DNA of 64,000 nt, from contig NZ_CP115396.1 of assembly GCF_027625995.1 (NCBI RefSeq), positions 3,596,001 through 3,660,000 of the forward strand. The letters run 5' to 3'. How positions within the stretch are numbered: position 1 is the first letter of the stretch; every line of letters starts with the position of its first letter. The translations under genes and the position numbers were made by a program. Below the pieces are notes generated by a model that was not told the origin of the DNA, ran no database searches, and saw only the letters and a list, made by a program, of their open reading frames with translations. Source of the DNA: Hymenobacter yonginensis (GTDB lineage Bacteria > Bacteroidota > Bacteroidia > Cytophagales > Hymenobacteraceae). Below are positions 1 through 9,139 of this stretch, one piece after another.

Positions 1-2
1 TG

Positions 3-182
3 GTACTACCGCAGCGTGGCGTGGATGAGTGGTCGAACTGGGGGTACTCCAACCCCCTTATGGTGCGGTTGCCTCGTGGCAAGTCGGTACTGACCCTAAC
101 CTTGGACCCGGCCAACGAAAACATGAACGGTGCCGTGAACGAAGCAATTTTGGACCAGTTGCGCCTGATTCGCGTCCAATAA
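3..182 (+). CDS. C-terminal end of a probable glycoside hydrolase or carbohydrate-binding protein (partial)
   Basis: An open frame enters from the left edge and ends at TAA 180-182, giving 59 residues. It contains the segment DEWSNWGYSNPLMVRLPRGK, then a run of alternating hydrophobic residues and a short LIRVQ end. This looks like the last strands of a beta-sandwich (CBM35-like) domain that closes many Bacteroidota glycoside hydrolases. The catalytic part lies outside the window, so the activity cannot be named. The family link is an inference from the style of the tail and is weak. Confidence 0.5.
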   Translation, partial: VLPQRGVDEWSNWGYSNPLMVRLPRGKSVLTLTLDPANENMNGAVNEAILDQLRLIRVQ

Positions 183-324
183 TGTCCCAGATAGGGATAA
201 AACATCCTATAAATATAACACAAGAAGGAAAAGATAAAATTTTCTCCGTTACATAGCGAATGCCACGTAACCTGCGTAAATTCGCTACGTAGTTGGAAGC
301 CCACCCTGTCATCCTCCTTTGTCT

Positions 325-714
325 ATGCAAACCTCTGCCCCGCTCCACGACATTCAGACCGAAGGCGACATCAAGACGCTCGTTGACACGCTGTGCCACA
401 AGGCTACGCAGGACACGCTACTTGGTGCCAGCTTTGGAGCCGCTGCCCGCATTCACTGGCCCCACTACCTCACGTCGCAGTACCGCTATTGGAGCAGCAC
501 GCTGCTGGGCCAGGGCGTTACCGAAGGCGAGCCCCTGCCGGAGCAGGTAGCCCTGCCCCGCAGCGGCGCACACGTAGAGCACTGGCTGAACCTGTTTTCT
601 TCCACCGTAGAAGAGTATTTCACCGGTTCCAAAGCCGAGGAAGCCAAGCAGTTGGCCCGCCAGATGGCCACCCGCCTCAGCGCCTCCCGCACCCGCGAGC
701 TGCCGGTCGACTAG
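325..714 (+). CDS. Group III truncated haemoglobin
   Basis: A 129-residue single-domain globin of the truncated group III (trHbP) type, expected to bind haem and handle O2, NO or peroxide in the cytoplasm. Family signatures are visible: DIKTLVD near the N-terminus, the LLG turn, Tyr/Trp in SQYRYW, and the F-helix segment HVEHWLNLF with H83 as proximal haem ligand. The distal E7 position, often His in this group, appears to be Gln74. The ATG at 325 is preferred to an in-frame TTG six bases upstream. The gene stands alone, convergent with sucB, and ends before a strong bidirectional hairpin. Confidence 0.85.
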   Translation: MQTSAPLHDIQTEGDIKTLVDTLCHKATQDTLLGASFGAAARIHWPHYLTSQYRYWSSTLLGQGVTEGEPLPEQVALPRSGAHVEHWLNLFSSTVEEYFTGSKAEEAKQLARQMATRLSASRTRELPVD

Positions 715-885
715 CATCACAGATTTACCGGATTTCGGTGACGGAGCTGATCCGAAAAACCGGAAGCAGAATAGATGATAACATACAACACAAAAAGGGG
801 CTTGCCGACCGGCAAGCCCCTTTTTGTGTTTAATCGTCACCGAAATCCGAAAAATCCGGCTAATCTGCAAAATCCGCGATACTAG
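712..885. repeat. Imperfect inverted repeat between the globin and sucB stop codons
   Basis: The sequence running from the globin stop (CAGATTTACCGGATTTCGG, about 722-740) is matched in reverse complement by the sequence ending at the sucB stop (about 836-884). The best-matched part is a 13-bp block at about 731-743 and 836-848. The two arms flank the terminator hairpin at 787-830, so the whole intergenic space is a nested palindrome. It resembles other dispersed intergenic palindromes in this window but is a different sequence family. Confidence 0.5.
787..830. terminator. Bidirectional intrinsic terminator between the globin gene and sucB
   Basis: A perfect stem GGGGCTTGCC / GGCAAGCCCC with a GACC loop is extended by A5/T5 and ACAC/GTGT arms. 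A-tract and T-tract on the two sides let it work in both directions, which suits the convergent genes on either side. Confidence 0.85.
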
Positions 886-2543
886 ACGCCCAGCAGCAAG
901 CGGGTTGGGTCTTCGAGCAGTTCTTTCACCCGCACCAGGAACGACACCGACTCGCGGCCGTCGATGATGCGGTGGTCGTAGCTCAGGGCGAGGTACATCA
1001 TGGGGCGAATCACCACCTGGCCGTTTTCGGCAATCGGGCGCTGCACGATGTTGTGCATACCCAGGATGGCCGACTGCGGGGCGTTGATGATGGGGGTGCT
1101 CATCATAGAGCCGAACACGCCGCCGTTGGTGATGGTGAACGTACCGCCGGTCATCTGCTCGATGGTGAGCTTGTTGTCGCGGGCCAGCGTGGCGAGGCGC
1201 ACGATTTCCTTCTCAATGCCATCAAACGACAGCTCCTCAGCGTTCCGGATTACCGGCACCACCAGCCCTTTGGGGGCCGATACGGCAATGCTGATGTCGC
1301 AGAAGTCGTTGTATACGATGTCGGTGCCATCAATCTGGGCATTCACGGCGGGCCACTCTTTCAGCGCCACGCACACGGCCTTGGTGAAGAACGACATGAA
1401 GCCGAGGCCCACGCTGTGCTTCTCCTTGAACTTGTCTTTGAACTTGTTACGCAGGTCCATGATGGGCTGCATGTTCACCTCGTTGAAGGTGGTGAGCATG
1501 GCCGTTTCATTTTTAACCGATACCAAGCGGCGGGCGACAGTCTTGCGCAGGTTGCTCATCCGCTCACGGCGCACGTTGCGGTTGCCGCTGGCAGCCGGAG
1601 CCGCCTGGGGTGCCGCAGCCGGTTTGGCGGCAGCGGGAGCAGCGGCCGGAGCCGGAGCAGCAGGCTTGGCCTGGGCGTTCTGGGCATCTTCTTTCGTGAT
1701 GCGGCCGTCGCGGCCCGAGCCCTGCACGTCGGCGGGGTTGATGCCTTTCTCACCGAGGATTTTGCCGGCCGCCGGCGAAGGCGTGCCGGTAGCGTAGCTG
1801 GTGGTTGCCGAAGCAGCCGGAGCCGCGGCGGCCGGAGCAGTCTGGGCAGCGGCTGGTGCAGCGGCGGGAGCCGAAGCCGGAGCAGCAGCACCGCTGCCGC
1901 CTTCGATGCGGGCAATGGTAGCACCGATACCGATAGTTTCGCCTTCCTTGGCGGCGTGGCGCAGGATGCCGGTGCCTTCGGCGGGCAGCTCAAACGTGGC
2001 CTTGTCCGATTCCAGCTCGGCAATGATTTCGTCGCGCTGCACCTGGGCGCCGTCTTCCTTCAGCCACTTGGCCACGGTTACTTCCGTGATGGATTCGCCC
2101 ACGGCCGGAATAGTCATTTCCACGGTAGCACCACCGCCGTTGCCGGCGGGAGCCGCAGCCGGAGCGGCGGCACCGCCGGCAGGCTGGCCGCCGTAGCCGG
2201 CCTGGTCGCTGGCGGTGGGGTTCTGCTCGCCCTGGCTTACCGGGTCGGCAGCGGGAGCGGCGGGGGCGCTGGCAGCCGGAGCCGCAGCGGCCGGCGCGGC
2301 AGCCGCACCGGCACCGTCGATTTCGGCAATGGTGGTGCCGATACCGATGGTTTCGCCCTCGGCAACGCGGATTTTCAGCACGCCGTCGGCCTCGGCGGGC
2401 AGCTCGAACGTAGCTTTATCGGATTCCAGCTCGGCCAGAATCTCGTCGCGCTTAACGGTGTCACCGTCGGCTTTCAGCCACTTGGCAATGGTTACTTCGG
2501 TGATAGACTCGCCGACGGCGGGGATTTTAATTTCCAGACCCAT
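882..2543 (-). CDS. sucB: 2-oxoglutarate dehydrogenase E2, dihydrolipoyllysine succinyltransferase, with two lipoyl domains
   Basis: E2 core of the 2-oxoglutarate dehydrogenase complex (TCA cycle, cytoplasm), moving the succinyl group from E1 to CoA. The 553-residue chain has two near-identical lipoyl domains (about 1-76 with Lys43 in [10 protein letters not shown], and 141-215 with Lys181), Ala/Pro-rich hinges, a peripheral-subunit-binding domain (about 255-288, [12 protein letters not shown]) and a catalytic acyltransferase domain from about 320 with the DHRIIDG active-site motif near the C-terminus. Most OdhB proteins carry one lipoyl domain, so this is an unusually long form. It lies 128 bases downstream of sucA on the same strand, separated by a palindromic repeat. 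Confidence 0.95.
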   Translation of the reverse strand: MGLEIKIPAVGESITEVTIAKWLKADGDTVKRDEILAELESDKATFELPAEADGVLKIRVAEGETIGIGTTIAEIDGAGAAAAPAAAAPAASAPAAPAADPVSQGEQNPTASDQAGYGGQPAGGAAAPAAAPAGNGGGATVEMTIPAVGESITEVTVAKWLKEDGAQVQRDEIIAELESDKATFELPAEGTGILRHAAKEGETIGIGATIARIEGGSGAAAPASAPAAAPAAAQTAPAAAAPAASATTSYATGTPSPAAGKILGEKGINPADVQGSGRDGRITKEDAQNAQAKPAAPAPAAAPAAAKPAAAPQAAPAASGNRNVRRERMSNLRKTVARRLVSVKNETAMLTTFNEVNMQPIMDLRNKFKDKFKEKHSVGLGFMSFFTKAVCVALKEWPAVNAQIDGTDIVYNDFCDISIAVSAPKGLVVPVIRNAEELSFDGIEKEIVRLATLARDNKLTIEQMTGGTFTITNGGVFGSMMSTPIINAPQSAILGMHNIVQRPIAENGQVVIRPMMYLALSYDHRIIDGRESVSFLVRVKELLEDPTRLLLGV

Positions 2544-2588
2544 AAGTGGGAGTTTTGAAGGGTTTCGGTGGGGAATGTCGGGGAAGTT

Positions 2589-2665
2589 GTCGTTCCGACG
2601 CAGGAGGAATCTGGGTGAAGCCTTTGTCCGTTTTCACTCAAATTCCTCGCGCTGCTCGGAATGAC
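2589..2665. repeat. Palindromic element, family A copy 1 (GTCATTCCGAGC type), inside the sucA-sucB operon
   Basis: Outer arms GTCGTTCCGACG and CTCGGAATGAC, with inner arms GAGGAATCT and AAATTCCTCG, make a long imperfect hairpin. The same outer arms recur at 26907, 42437 and other sites in the window. This copy fills most of the gap between sucA and sucB, where it would be transcribed. Confidence 0.75.
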
Positions 2666-2671
2666 CCAGGA

Positions 2672-5521
2672 CTAGTCCTGCTTCTTAGCTACTTCGGCGG
2701 TGGCTTTGATGTTGTCGTCGGCCACGGCTTCCTTGGGCTTGTCGAAGGCGCGGGCCACGAGGTCCTTCTGCTCCTTCACGTGCACCTTGTTGTAGCCGGT
2801 AGCCGGCGAGGCCGAGGGCTTGCGCGAAATCACGTCTTCCAGCTCGCGGCGCATGAAGCGCAGCAGGTAGTTCCAGTAGCCCATGTTCTCGGGCTCTTCC
2901 TGCACCCAGTACACCTTGGCTTTGGGGTACTTGGCCAGCTCGGCGTCGAGCTGCTTTTTGGGGAAGGGATGCAGTTGCTCCAGGCGCACAATGGCCACGT
3001 CGGTGCGGCCCGACTGCTGCTGCTCGTCCAAGAGGTCGAAGTACACTTTGCCCGAGCACAGCAGCACGCGCTTCACCTTCTTGGCGTCGGCGTACACGTC
3101 GCCGAGCACCTCGCGGAAGTGGCCGGAGGTGAACTCCTCCACCGGCGACACGCACAGCGGGTGGCGCAGCATCGACTTCGGCGACATCACCACCAGCGGC
3201 TTGCGGAACTCCCAGTTTAGCTGGCGGCGCAGCGCGTGGAAGAAGTTGGCCGGCGTGGTCATGTTGGCCACGATGATGTTGTTTTCGGCGGCCAACTGCA
3301 GGAACCGCTCGGGGCGGGCGTTGGAGTGCTCGGGACCTTGGCCTTCGTAGCCGTGGGGCAGCTGCAGCACCACGCCGTTCATGCGCTGCCACTTGCTTTC
3401 CGACGACACGATGAACTGGTCAATCATGGTCTGGGCGCCGTTGGCGAAGTCGCCAAACTGGGCTTCCCAGATTACCAGGGCCGTGGGGTTGGCCATGGCG
3501 TAGCCGAATTCAAAGCCCAGCACCGCGTACTCGCTCAGCAGCGAGTTGTAGATGCTCAGCTTCTCCTGGCCTTCGCCAATGTAGTTGAGCGAGTTGTACG
3601 GGGCCGAGGTTTCGGCGTCGTGCAACACGGCGTGGCGGTGCGAGAACGTGCCGCGCTGCACGTCCTGGCCACTCACGCGCACAATGTGCTTCTCGTCGAG
3701 CAGGGAGCCGTAGGCCAGCAGCTCGCCGGCAGCCCAGTTCAGCACGCGCGTCTCGAAGAACATCTTCTTGCGCTCCTCCATCAGCTTTTCAATCTGCTTC
3801 AGGGGGCGGAAGCCTTCGGGCAGCGTGGTCAGGGCCTTGCCTACTTTGGCTACCACTTCCTCGCTGATACCCGTTTCCGGCGACTTCTCGAAGTCCTCGG
3901 GCTTGCTGCGGCGCAGGGTGCGCCACTCGTTTTCGAGGGGCTGGTAGTTGTAGGGCAGCGGCTTCTGCTTCACCATGTCCAGGCGGGCCTGCAGGGTGTC
4001 GCGGAACTCCTTGTCCATCTGCTGGGCCAGCTGCGCATCCACGTCGCCGCGCTGCACCAGCATGGCGTTGTACACCTCGCGGGGGTTCTGGTGCTTGCTG
4101 ATGAGGTTGTAGAGCGTAGGCTGCGTGAACTTGGGCTCGTCCGACTCGTTGTGGCCGTGGCGGCGGTAGCACACCATATCAATGAAGATATCGGCGTGGA
4201 ACTGCTGGCGGTACTCGGTGGCGAGGCGCACGGCAAACACCACGGCCTCGGGGTCGTCGCCGTTCACGTGCAGCACCGGCGCGTCGATGATCTTGGCGAG
4301 GTCGGTGCTGTAAATCGAAGAGCGGGCGTCCTCGAAATCGGTGGTGAAGCCCACCTGGTTGTTAATCACGAAGTGCAGCGTGCCGCCGGTGCGGTAGCCT
4401 TCCAGCAACGACATCTGGGTCAGCTCATAGCCGATGCCCTGGCCGGCCAAAGCTGCGTCGCCATGGATGAGGATGGGCAGAATCTGGTGGTAGTCGCCGC
4501 CGTACTGGTGCTCAATTTTGGCGCGCACGAAGCCTTCCACCACGGGGTTCACCGCCTCCAGGTGGGACGGGTTAGGGGCCAGCTTCAGGTTCACCTTCTG
4601 GCCGCCCTCAGCTTCCACCTCCGATGAGTAGCCCATGTGGTACTTCACGTCGCCGTCGCCCATGGTCAGGTCCGGTACGGCAGTGCCCTCGAATTCCGAG
4701 AAGATCTGCTCGTAGGTTTTGCCCATGATGTTGGCCAGCACGTTCAGACGGCCGCGGTGGGCCATGCCAATCATCACCTCCCGTACGCCCAGCTCCGAAG
4801 CCTTATTAATAATAGCGTCGAGAGCCGGGATGGTCGATTCGCCGCCTTCCAGCGAGAAGCGCTTCTGGCCCAGGAACTTCGTGTGCAGGAAGTTCTCGAA
4901 TACCACGGCCTCGTTCAGCTTCTTGAGGATACGCTTTTTGTACTCCACGCCGGGGTTGAAGCTCAGCGAGTCCTTCTCCACTTTCTCGCGGAACCAGTCG
5001 AGCACCTGCGGGTCGCGGATGTACATGTACTCGAAGCCGATGGTGCGGGTGTACACCTTTTGCAGGGCGGCCACAATCTCGCGCAGCGTGGCTTCTGAGC
5101 CCAGGCCCAGCACTTCGCCGTTCTTGAACTTGGTGTCGAGGTCGGCGTCGCTCAGGCCGAAATCGGCAATGTTGAGGCGGGCCTTTCGGTCCTTCCGCTC
5201 GCGCACCGGGTTGGTTTTGGCCACCAAATGGCCGCGGCTGCGGTAGGCGTGAATGAGGTTACGCACCTGCGTTTCCTTGTCGGCCGCCACCGTGTCCACG
5301 GCCCGGACGGCGCCGGCCTGGTTGGTGCTGGCCGAGGTGGTCAGCACGCCTTCGCCATCGGCCTGCGGCATCCCGTCCTCGGGGTACTGCTGGGCGAAGT
5401 CGAAGCCTTCAAAGAATTTCTGCCAGCTCGCATCCACCGACTGCGGGTCGGCCTTGTAAGACTGGTACAGGTTGTCGAGGTAGTCGCCGTGGGCGTTGGC
5501 GATATAAGAGTTGGCGTCCAT
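2672..5521 (-). CDS. sucA: 2-oxoglutarate dehydrogenase E1 component
   Basis: Thiamine-diphosphate-dependent decarboxylase that starts the 2-oxoglutarate dehydrogenase reaction and succinylates the lipoyl arms of SucB. The 949 residues match the family's usual length. Visible landmarks are the N-terminal E2-binding segment (SYIANAHGDYLDNLYQ), the thiamine-site stretch GMAHRGRLNVLAN, GDAALAGQGIGYE, the metal and cofactor loop NNQVGFTT, CYRRHGHNESDEP, and the transketolase-like pyrimidine domain ending in QLPHGYEGQGPEHSNARPER. It is the first gene of a two-gene operon with sucB. A TACCTTTA -7-like element lies about 27 bases upstream of the start. Confidence 0.97.
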   Translation of the reverse strand: MDANSYIANAHGDYLDNLYQSYKADPQSVDASWQKFFEGFDFAQQYPEDGMPQADGEGVLTTSASTNQAGAVRAVDTVAADKETQVRNLIHAYRSRGHLVAKTNPVRERKDRKARLNIADFGLSDADLDTKFKNGEVLGLGSEATLREIVAALQKVYTRTIGFEYMYIRDPQVLDWFREKVEKDSLSFNPGVEYKKRILKKLNEAVVFENFLHTKFLGQKRFSLEGGESTIPALDAIINKASELGVREVMIGMAHRGRLNVLANIMGKTYEQIFSEFEGTAVPDLTMGDGDVKYHMGYSSEVEAEGGQKVNLKLAPNPSHLEAVNPVVEGFVRAKIEHQYGGDYHQILPILIHGDAALAGQGIGYELTQMSLLEGYRTGGTLHFVINNQVGFTTDFEDARSSIYSTDLAKIIDAPVLHVNGDDPEAVVFAVRLATEYRQQFHADIFIDMVCYRRHGHNESDEPKFTQPTLYNLISKHQNPREVYNAMLVQRGDVDAQLAQQMDKEFRDTLQARLDMVKQKPLPYNYQPLENEWRTLRRSKPEDFEKSPETGISEEVVAKVGKALTTLPEGFRPLKQIEKLMEERKKMFFETRVLNWAAGELLAYGSLLDEKHIVRVSGQDVQRGTFSHRHAVLHDAETSAPYNSLNYIGEGQEKLSIYNSLLSEYAVLGFEFGYAMANPTALVIWEAQFGDFANGAQTMIDQFIVSSESKWQRMNGVVLQLPHGYEGQGPEHSNARPERFLQLAAENNIIVANMTTPANFFHALRRQLNWEFRKPLVVMSPKSMLRHPLCVSPVEEFTSGHFREVLGDVYADAKKVKRVLLCSGKVYFDLLDEQQQSGRTDVAIVRLEQLHPFPKKQLDAELAKYPKAKVYWVQEEPENMGYWNYLLRFMRRELEDVISRKPSASPATGYNKVHVKEQKDLVARAFDKPKEAVADDNIKATAEVAKKQD

Positions 5522-5717
5522 GCGGTGGGAGCTGGTGGTGTCAGGGGGTAAAGGTAAATAGCCTGATCAGGAAGTAAAAACCGATATGCGCATGTACAAA
5601 TAAACCTGTTAATCAACCATATAATTACACCTGCGTTTCTTACACAGGTACCGATGTCCAATCTATCAAATAAATACAAAAGCCGCTCCCGTTGAACAGA
5701 AACGGCTTTCGGCAAAG

Positions 5718-5810
5718 CAGTAACGCGAACTTTGCAGTTCGCGCACCCGAACGACTACCGTTGTTACGGCGGCGCAGGGACGCGAACTGCAAAGTTCGCG
5801 TCCCTGCCTG
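5718..5810. repeat. Palindromic element, family B copy 1 (GCGAACTTTGCAGTTCGCG type)
   Basis: Two sub-palindromes, 5723-5743 (ACGCGAACTTTGCAGTTCGCG, less its last base) and 5775-5806 (GCAGGGACGCGAACT around a GCAA loop), are reverse complements of each other at their cores. The whole 90-odd bases can fold as one long hairpin or two short ones. Related copies lie at 49414, 50513 and 58994. The right half also sits where a terminator for the downstream minus-strand gene would be. Confidence 0.75.
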
Positions 5811-5815
5811 CGGTG

Positions 5816-7015
5816 CTACTTCAATGCCATTTTGAAGATGTAGTAGGGCTGGTCCTGCTGGCCAATGCCCTTGTTCCAGGTGGCGGTTTTGTGGATGGCC
5901 GAGGTGGTCACGTACAGCGTTTTGCTGTCGCCGGAGAAGGCAAACGTATCAGGCCACTCCAGGCGCGGGTCCTGCACCACCGTTTCGATTTTGCCGGCCG
6001 GCGTGCGGCGCTTGATGGAATGGTCCTCGAAGGCTGTCAGGTACAGGTTATTCTGGGCGTCAATTTCCATTCCGTCGCAGGCGGGCACCTTGCCCAGGTC
6101 CTCAATCTGACCGGCCAACTGGGCATCGGTGAGGGCGGAGTTGCGCAGGGCCTCGGTTTTGATGCGGTACAGGTTGTAGCTGGTCAGGGGCTTCCAGTAA
6201 AGGTACTGCCGGTCCTGGCTCAGGGCAATGCCATCGGCGTTGATGCGGGCGCTGTTGCCGCTGGGGTCAATCAGCTCCTTGCCGTCGGCCTTGATGTTGA
6301 GGGTGGTATCGGCCAGCATGGAGGCGTGGCCGCTGAGCACCCGCCGGCCCCGGCCCGTGCGCAGGTCCACCACCACCAGGCTACCCAGGCCCGAGTCGGT
6401 GAGGTAGGCGAATTGGTTCTGGGTGTCCACGCGCACGTCGTTGAGGTAGGATTTGCGCGGGGCCACGCTTTCGGGGAAGCTGATGGTCTGCACCACCTTG
6501 TCGGTTTTGGGGTCAATCTTTACCAGCTTGGGGCCGCCGGGCACCGTGGCCCGCAGGCCGGGCGAGGCGGGGTCCACTACCCACAGCATACCGGTGTTAT
6601 CGGCGTACACGCTCTGGGGGCAGATCCAGTGCTTCTGGGGCTCGTTGCGCAGGGTTTCGTTCCAGGTGCACCAGTTGGCATCGGGATAGGGCTTGATGGA
6701 GCCATCGGGCGCTACTTCCGCAATGGGCATCACGGGGTTGTTGTCCCAGCGGGGGAAGTCGGCAAACACGCGGCCGTCGGGCAGCACGGCCACGCCCACC
6801 ATCTGCGGCTCCCGGAACTGGGCCACCACCTGCAGCGGCGAGTTGGCTGGCGCGACGGGCGCGGCCGTTTGGGTGGAATCAGTGGCAGCGGTGGTGCCGC
6901 TGGCATCGGTAGCGGGCGTGGAGGGCGAGGAGCAGGCCTGCGTGAACAGAGCGGCCGCCAGCAGGCCAGTAGCCAGCCAGGGCTTCTGGCCAGAGAGTAA
7001 GAGTGAGGAGGACAT
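5816..7015 (-). CDS. Yellow/major royal jelly protein-like beta-propeller lipoprotein
   Basis: A 399-residue secreted lipoprotein: short charged start, hydrophobic segment and lipobox TQAC near residue 28, then a Thr/Ala-rich linker and a propeller-like domain. Motifs such as VAVLPDGRVFADFPRWDNN, YADNTGMLWVVDP, YLNDVRVD and DGIALSQDRQYLYW are typical of the MRJP/yellow family, six-bladed propellers of uncertain role (sugar-acid lactonase-like or ligand binding). The start at 7015 is chosen because it puts the lipobox at a normal distance; in-frame upstream ATGs would add an odd hydrophobic leader. It probably stays anchored on the periplasmic or outer surface. Confidence 0.8.
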   Translation of the reverse strand: MSSSLLLSGQKPWLATGLLAAALFTQACSSPSTPATDASGTTAATDSTQTAAPVAPANSPLQVVAQFREPQMVGVAVLPDGRVFADFPRWDNNPVMPIAEVAPDGSIKPYPDANWCTWNETLRNEPQKHWICPQSVYADNTGMLWVVDPASPGLRATVPGGPKLVKIDPKTDKVVQTISFPESVAPRKSYLNDVRVDTQNQFAYLTDSGLGSLVVVDLRTGRGRRVLSGHASMLADTTLNIKADGKELIDPSGNSARINADGIALSQDRQYLYWKPLTSYNLYRIKTEALRNSALTDAQLAGQIEDLGKVPACDGMEIDAQNNLYLTAFEDHSIKRRTPAGKIETVVQDPRLEWPDTFAFSGDSKTLYVTTSAIHKTATWNKGIGQQDQPYYIFKMALK

Positions 7016-7463
7016 AAGCAGCAACAGGTTGAGAAAAAGCAGAAAGGCACGCCGCAAAAAAGCCGGCCTCGTCTCCATACGCGGGTGTACTGCAAGGGTT
7101 CCTGCTTCGCCCACAACCATATGCTGCCCACTGCCGTATTGGCCGGTCCTGAACAAGTAATGATGTCGCCTGTTATACTAAAAAAGTTAGCAAAGGGTAA
7201 AAAAACCAGTCTAAAAAAAAGTAGTACCTTTGAGCCCTCCAAAAGGACAATATTTTACAAGTGCAATTGATTATGATTTTTATCTATATTTAACCCATAA
7301 AACGTCTTTCACTTGCCTGTTTACGGCTTTATAAAGCCGCTACACATACGCTAAAGAGTGTTTTCAGGCTGCTAACGCAGATGGCGCACTTACCCACTAG
7401 CCGAGTCGGGCCGGCTGTCCATTCTCTCCGGACAATAAGCGAGAGTCCACGAACCCAAACGTC
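7016..7463. other. Intergenic region without a supported gene
   Basis: About 450 AT-richer bases between divergent genes. It contains a TACCTTTG match to the Bacteroidota -7 element at 7224-7231 on the plus strand and several A-tracts, so it probably holds promoters for both flanks. No start-like -33 partner is clear. Short open frames here have no signal peptide, no conserved motif and unusual composition, and are not called. Confidence 0.4.
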
Positions 7464-7994
7464 ATGTCCCTTGCCTTATTCCTATTAACCCTCCTCTTTC
7501 CACCCCGCACCCTCACTGACTCGGCTCTTGCGCTGCCATCCACTGTTGCCAGCATCAGCCCCCGTCCGGTACAGCTCGTAGTACCGGTGACGCCCATGCG
7601 GCGGCCCACTGCTCCCCCCCAATCCCTGTCGTACCGCGTGACGGCAACCACTTACTGGCCCGAAGTGGGCCAGACCGACGATGCCCCGATGGAAACCGCC
7701 GATGGCTCCATCATTCCGGCGCGTCATTCCAGCAAAACCCGCTGGCTCGCCGTATCCCGCGACCTGCTCAAAACCTGGGGCGGCCCGTTCAACTACGGCG
7801 ATAAAGTCCGCGTCAGCGGCATTTCCTCTGCCCTGGATGGCATCTACGTCATTCACGACACCATGAACCGCCGCCACCGCCATTGCGTGGACGTGCTGGT
7901 GAACGAGCGTGAGTGCAAAACCGGCCTCGAAGGCCGCTGGCCCAACATCAAACTCAGCAAGTTTGTGTTCGAGCCTGCCTGGCAGGCCAGCTAG
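7464..7994 (+). CDS. Secreted 3D/RlpA-like double-psi beta-barrel protein
   Basis: A 176-residue exported protein with a hydrophobic N-terminal leader, a Pro-rich spacer and a C-terminal domain (about 55-170) containing YRVTATTYWPEVGQTDDAP, then LAVSRDLL, YGDKVRVSG, GIYVIHDTMNRR and CVDVLV. This order (polar Thr-Tyr strand, Gly-Asp-x-Val turn, IHDTM, final D-x-LV) is that of the 3D/RlpA-like double-psi barrel, often linked to cell-wall glycan binding or lytic transglycosylase activity. The conserved Asp of HDTM is present. No peptidoglycan-binding extension is visible. Function is inferred from the fold only. Confidence 0.65.
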   Translation: MSLALFLLTLLFPPRTLTDSALALPSTVASISPRPVQLVVPVTPMRRPTAPPQSLSYRVTATTYWPEVGQTDDAPMETADGSIIPARHSSKTRWLAVSRDLLKTWGGPFNYGDKVRVSGISSALDGIYVIHDTMNRRHRHCVDVLVNERECKTGLEGRWPNIKLSKFVFEPAWQAS

Positions 7995-8012
7995 CCTTCT
8001 GGTCACTCCATT

Positions 8013-9059
8013 TTAGCTTTCCTTTTCGTTTTCTGTCTGCGGGCCCTGGAAGTGGTCCAGCTGCCGGGGCTGCCCGTCGGCGTCGTAGAGCAGGCTGAGC
8101 GGCTGCGCCGGATCGGCCAGAATCTGCGTGAGCGGAATCTGCCAGGGCTTCCACATCTCCAGCAACGACTGCGCGTAGCCGCTGTTTTCCCAGGGGTTGA
8201 ACACTGCGCCCGTTACGTCGTCAATCAGGGTGTCCATTACCAGCGTGGTGTCGCCGGGGTGTACGGCGCGCGGGTAGTAGTCGGGCACCACGTTGAGCAG
8301 GTAGGCCCCGTAGTATACCCGCGCCTTGAACTCGGCCACCTGCGCCGGGTGCAGCGGCCGTTGGGCATCGTCGTACACGCGGCGCATGGCCTGCCGAATG
8401 ATGCCGTTATCAACCAGGCACGCCACCAGCACGGCTTCATCGAGCTTGATGCTGAAGGTGAGCGTGCTCAGGTCGTCGTCGTAGAAGAAGGGCAGGGTGT
8501 CTTCACGCAGGTCGGTTTCCAATAGGAACACCGAGCCCGGCACGAAGTCGTCGTACTCCATGGGCACCCGCAGGGCCTGAAACGGCTGGAAGAAAGCCTG
8601 GAACCGGCGGAACAGCTGGGCGTTTTCGGCCAGCGGATACTGGGGCCGCGCCAGCGGCATCAGCTCGTTGAGCAGCTCGGTTACGAGCACGCCGTAGAAC
8701 ATCTTGCCCAGCCACAGGAACAGGGTCTGCTCGTCGAGCTCCCGCAAGCCGGCCAGGCCTTGGGCGGCAGCCTGCTGCACGCGGACTTCCAGCGGCTCTA
8801 CGTGCCGGGTGCGGCATTGCGGGCAGCAGGCAATCTGCAGCTCCTCGTAGCGTACAATGCTCATATCGAGCAGCTTGATCTGCCGCTCGTGCAGGTTATA
8901 GCGGGTCATCAGCCACTCGGCAAACACGGGCACCGCATCCTGCCCGGGCACGGTGGGCGTACCACACAGAAAACAATGCTTCTGGCTGAACTGCATCCCG
9001 GTGAACGGGTCGTAGAGGGCCAGGGGCGAAAGAGACGGGAAAGCAGAACCAGATTCCAT
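8013..9059 (-). CDS. Uncharacterised protein with a split zinc ribbon resembling an inactive HNH-like module
   Basis: A 348-residue cytoplasmic protein with no signal peptide. The N-terminal part has two CxxC pairs, C29-x2-C32 (CFLCG) and C79-x2-C82 (CPQC), separated by VPVFAEWLMTRYN. In HNH-like families with a similar CxxCG...EHxFPxWL...CxxCN layout the middle segment carries EH and the second knuckle is followed by N/H; here those catalytic positions are replaced. The rest is all soluble alpha/beta sequence without a motif I recognise. ATG 9059 is chosen because an upstream in-frame ATG (9086) overlaps a TACTTTTG promoter-like element at 9084-9091. Confidence 0.55.
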   Translation of the reverse strand: MESGSAFPSLSPLALYDPFTGMQFSQKHCFLCGTPTVPGQDAVPVFAEWLMTRYNLHERQIKLLDMSIVRYEELQIACCPQCRTRHVEPLEVRVQQAAAQGLAGLRELDEQTLFLWLGKMFYGVLVTELLNELMPLARPQYPLAENAQLFRRFQAFFQPFQALRVPMEYDDFVPGSVFLLETDLREDTLPFFYDDDLSTLTFSIKLDEAVLVACLVDNGIIRQAMRRVYDDAQRPLHPAQVAEFKARVYYGAYLLNVVPDYYPRAVHPGDTTLVMDTLIDDVTGAVFNPWENSGYAQSLLEMWKPWQIPLTQILADPAQPLSLLYDADGQPRQLDHFQGPQTENEKES

Positions 9060-9139
9060 AGTGTTGTAAGCGGCGAAGAGGCGCAAAAGTACGCCGCAGA
9101 TGCCGGCCTGCCGCTACCGCCCCTCACCCCCACCACACA

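Noticed and set aside
972-2558. Long open frame antisense to sucB (over 500 codons)
   Set aside because: A GC-rich third-position bias on the minus strand keeps the opposite strand open. The translation is a Gly/Arg/Ser-rich string without any domain, while the sense strand is a perfect E2.
3236-4627. Long open frame antisense to sucA
   Set aside because: Same cause: Leu/Val/His-rich nonsense opposite a fully conserved E1.
7085-7270. Small open frame in the 7-kb intergenic region
   Set aside because: Overlaps promoter-like A-tracts and the 5' part of the neighbouring gene's region; Lys/Ser-rich with no start signal.
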